64,000 nt of DNA, taken from contig NZ_JBIGHV010000004.1 of NCBI RefSeq assembly GCF_043555835.1, positions 372,001-436,000 of the forward strand, written 5' to 3'. Positions 62,195-64,000 of the stretch are shown here, piece after piece; the stretch's first letter is position 1; each line of letters starts with the position of its first letter. This DNA is from Pelomonas parva (lineage in GTDB: Bacteria; Pseudomonadota; Gammaproteobacteria; Burkholderiales; Burkholderiaceae_C). The notes beneath the pieces were generated by a model. It was not told the DNA's origin. It ran no database searches and was given only the letters and a program-made list of their open reading frames with translations. Both the position numbers and the translations under genes were made by a program.

Positions 62195-62674
62195 ATGACC
62201 CCGACCCGCCCCCTGATCTCGCTGCTGCTGACCGCCTGCCTGCTGGCCACCGCCGCCTCGCCCACGCACGCCGCCGGCAGCGTCACGCAGGACCTGCAGA
62301 TGGCCGCCGACAGCGCGCCCTTCCGCGACACCGCCGACGCGTTCGTCACGCGCTCCATGGCCGGCGACGTGGGCGGCATGCAAGCACTGCTGAGCCGCCA
62401 GCTGGTCGGCCGCATCGGCGACGAAGCGGCCCGCAAGGTGTTGCAGGCGCAGATCGCGCCGTTCTTCCAGCGCGGCCGCCAGCCGGGCGGCGCGGTCACC
62501 ATCACGAAGACGACCGACGCTTCGGGCCAGCCGGGCTTTGCGTTCTACATGTGGATGCAGTACGCGGAGGCACCCACTGCCCGCCCGTTCGCCATCTACG
62601 TGGTGAAGGAGCAGGGCCGCCTGGTCGTGGCCAACATCGTGCCGGACCGGCTGGTGGAAGGCCGGCATCGCTGA
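62195..62674 (+). CDS. Hypothetical secreted protein
   Basis: 159 residues with a signal peptide (LISLLLTACLLATAASPTHA). Small soluble domain with DTADAFVTRSMAGDVGGMQA, RIGDEAARKVLQAQIAPFFQ and PFAIYVVKEQGRLVVANIV. The pattern of helix then strands is what a cystatin- or NTF2-like periplasmic domain would show; no family is claimed. The ribosome-binding site AAGGAG at 62182-62187 is well placed, so expression is likely. Confidence 0.68.
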   Translation: MTPTRPLISLLLTACLLATAASPTHAAGSVTQDLQMAADSAPFRDTADAFVTRSMAGDVGGMQALLSRQLVGRIGDEAARKVLQAQIAPFFQRGRQPGGAVTITKTTDASGQPGFAFYMWMQYAEAPTARPFAIYVVKEQGRLVVANIVPDRLVEGRHR

Positions 62675-62705
62675 GCGGGGGCGGGCCGAGCGCCCGTCGA
62701 AGCAC

Positions 62706-63011
62706 CTACAGCCGGAAGACCGAGACGAGGATCAGCAGCGCGAGCTGCACGACGGGCAGCAGCAGCGAGACGAGCAGCAGGCGGCCAACGTAGGGGCGCC
62801 CGGGACTGCTGCGCCCGGAGCGGATGAGCAGGATGTTGATCAGCGCCGTGAGCGGCACGCCCAGCACGGCCAGCAGCATGACGCCCAACGCAACGAACGA
62901 CCCACCGCCCGTGGTGGCCAGGATGAGGGCGTAGGAAAAGCCGGCCTGGAGCAGCAGGACGCCACCGGCGATGAGGAGGTAAGGCAAGGGCGACTCCGAT
63001 CTGGCAGTCAT
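62706..63011 (-). CDS. Hypothetical small membrane protein
   Basis: 101 residues from the ATG at 63011. Three hydrophobic segments were seen: LPYLLIAGGVLLLQAGFSYA, FVALGVMLLAVLGVPLTALI and LLLVSLLLPVVQLALLILVS. No family was recognised. Longer in-frame starts exist upstream (ATG about 19 codons earlier), but that extension is charged and unlike the rest. It is divergent from the TonB receptor gene. Confidence 0.55.
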   Translation of the reverse strand: MTARSESPLPYLLIAGGVLLLQAGFSYALILATTGGGSFVALGVMLLAVLGVPLTALINILLIRSGRSSPGRPYVGRLLLVSLLLPVVQLALLILVSVFRL

Positions 63012-63189
63012 GAGCTGGCCGTGAGACGTGACCACTCGATGAGTACGGTCAAACATTCTCATGCGGGGGAATCGCCGTCGCGCGATCAGAAATGATCGAA
63101 CCGGCACTGTCGACATCCGTGGAATAGGAATAAAAGACGGCCCAGGCGCCCGGCCGATCGCGCCAACCCACAACAAGGATGGAGGCGTC

Positions 63190-64000
63190 ATGAAGCAGTT
63201 CTGCTTGGTGATTCCAGCTGCCAGCATCGCCATGCTGACAGCGCCCGTTGCGCAGGCCGCGCAGCAGCTGGCGCCCGTGGTGGTGGTGGGCACGCGGGCC
63301 AGTGTCGAGTCCGCCGCCGAGCGCAAGCGCCGCAGCGAGGACATCGTCGACGGCATCCTGGCCGAGGAGATCAACCGCCTGCCCGATCTCAGCGTGGCCG
63401 ATGCGGTGCAGCGCATCACCGGCGTGCAGATCACGCGGGATCGGGGCGAGGCATCGGTCGCGGCGGTGCGCGGGCTGGTGCAGGTGGAGACCACGCTGAA
63501 CGGCCGCGAGCTGTTCACCGCAGGCTTTGGCCGCGCGCTGGACTACGCCGACCTGCCCAGCGACATGCTGGCGGGCATCGACGCCTACAAGACCTCCGCC
63601 GCTTCGCGCATCGAGGGCGGTCTCGGCGGCACGGTGGACCTGCGCACGCGCCGCCCGTTCGACTTCCGCGCGCCCACGCTGGCGCTGTCTGCCCGCTATC
63701 TGCAGGGCGACCTCGTGGACAAGGGCGCCGGCCAGTTCTCGCTGCTCTACGGCAGCGGCACCGGCGAGGCCGCCCTGCTGCTGAACCTGGTGCGGCAGGA
63801 CCGCGCCTGGCGCGAGGACGCCAAGGGCAGCGGCGCGCCGATGCGCTGCAGCGCGCGTGCCACCTCGGGCTGCCGGCTGGACCTGGTGCCGGGTGAGGAC
63901 ACCGTCGTCCCCGCCAGCACCAGCGAGAGCACCAGCTTCGGCCGCCGCCGCCGCAACGCGGCCAGCGTCATGCTGGGCTGGCGGCCCGGCCCGGCCTGGG
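63190..64000 (+). CDS. TonB-dependent receptor, 5' part (continues beyond window)
   Basis: An open frame from the ATG at 63190 runs off the window. The ribosome-binding site is GGAGG at 63181-63185. A signal peptide (about 1-23, IPAASIAMLTAPVAQAA) is followed by a TonB-box region (LAPVVVVGTRASVESA) and plug domain: ILAEEINRLPDLSVADAVQR, ITGVQITRDRGEASVAAVRG, YADLPSDMLAGIDAYKTSAA, RIEGGLGGTVDLRTRRPFDF. This pattern fits the TIGR01782-type receptors seen in carbohydrate and other nutrient uptake. No STN domain is present, so it is not paired with a FecR system. Confidence 0.9.
   Translation, partial: MKQFCLVIPAASIAMLTAPVAQAAQQLAPVVVVGTRASVESAAERKRRSEDIVDGILAEEINRLPDLSVADAVQRITGVQITRDRGEASVAAVRGLVQVETTLNGRELFTAGFGRALDYADLPSDMLAGIDAYKTSAASRIEGGLGGTVDLRTRRPFDFRAPTLALSARYLQGDLVDKGAGQFSLLYGSGTGEAALLLNLVRQDRAWREDAKGSGAPMRCSARATSGCRLDLVPGEDTVVPASTSESTSFGRRRRNAASVMLGWRPGPAW

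Overview
The window is high-GC, densely packed chromosomal DNA. Its gene content points to a betaproteobacterium of the order Burkholderiales, probably near Roseateles, Mitsuaria, Pelomonas or Rubrivivax. Supporting signs are the xerC-DUF484-dapF-lpxL cluster divergent from metK, a PhaM-type polyhydroxybutyrate granule protein, split GlcDEF glycolate oxidase, and several TonB-dependent receptors. The lineage is inferred from gene families and base composition, not from a marker tree. No tRNA, rRNA, CRISPR array, prophage or transposase was seen.

Layout. 1-10 kb: glmS (its last few codons lie outside the window), an Lrp-type regulator, and a leftward run lpxL-like, dapF, DUF484, xerC, an outer-membrane protein and rlmI with overlapping stop and start codons. 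metK is divergent from this run and is followed by a tandemly duplicated copy of its own 3' end and a clear intrinsic terminator. 10-17 kb: a chemoreceptor, then an ECF sigma/FecR pair divergent from a FecA-like TonB receptor and a secreted metallo-beta-lactamase-fold protein. Both divergent promoters carry the same bipartite motif. 17-27 kb: a glycolate oxidase operon (glcD, glcE, glcF) with phosphoglucomutase embedded in it, phaM, a TraB/GumN protein, an aspartic protease and small envelope proteins. 27-35 kb: a dihaem cytochrome c and a tripartite ABC efflux system (adaptor, ATPase, TolC, two permeases) whose adaptor is separated from the rest by a roughly 630-bp imperfect giant palindrome.

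35-42 kb: a secreted DJ-1/PfpI-like protein, a two-component system, and a DUF1800/DUF1501 pair followed by a 28-codon membrane peptide. 41.7-47.8 kb: a signalling island with a single-domain receiver, receiver-Hpt, HTH-receiver, a degenerate HD-GYP protein, a solitary periplasmic binding protein and a large PAS-containing histidine kinase. These have the parts of a phosphorelay, although no partner specificity can be read from sequence. 47.9-51.6 kb: a GntR-controlled polar amino acid ABC importer operon. 51.8-53.2 kb: an Rrf2 regulator with a thioredoxin-reductase-like flavoprotein. 53-64 kb: a SUKH-like protein, a QseBC-like two-component system with an overlapping third gene, a large lipoprotein, a LysE exporter with a MocR regulator, a MOSC protein, three uncharacterised proteins and the start of a second TonB receptor.

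The most notable non-gene structures are the twin ECF promoter motifs (15.3-15.4 kb), the nested palindrome (33.2-33.9 kb), two members of one REP-like palindrome family (45.2 and 50.0 kb), and the roughly 130-bp tandem unit behind metK. No wholly new defence or mobile system was recognised.
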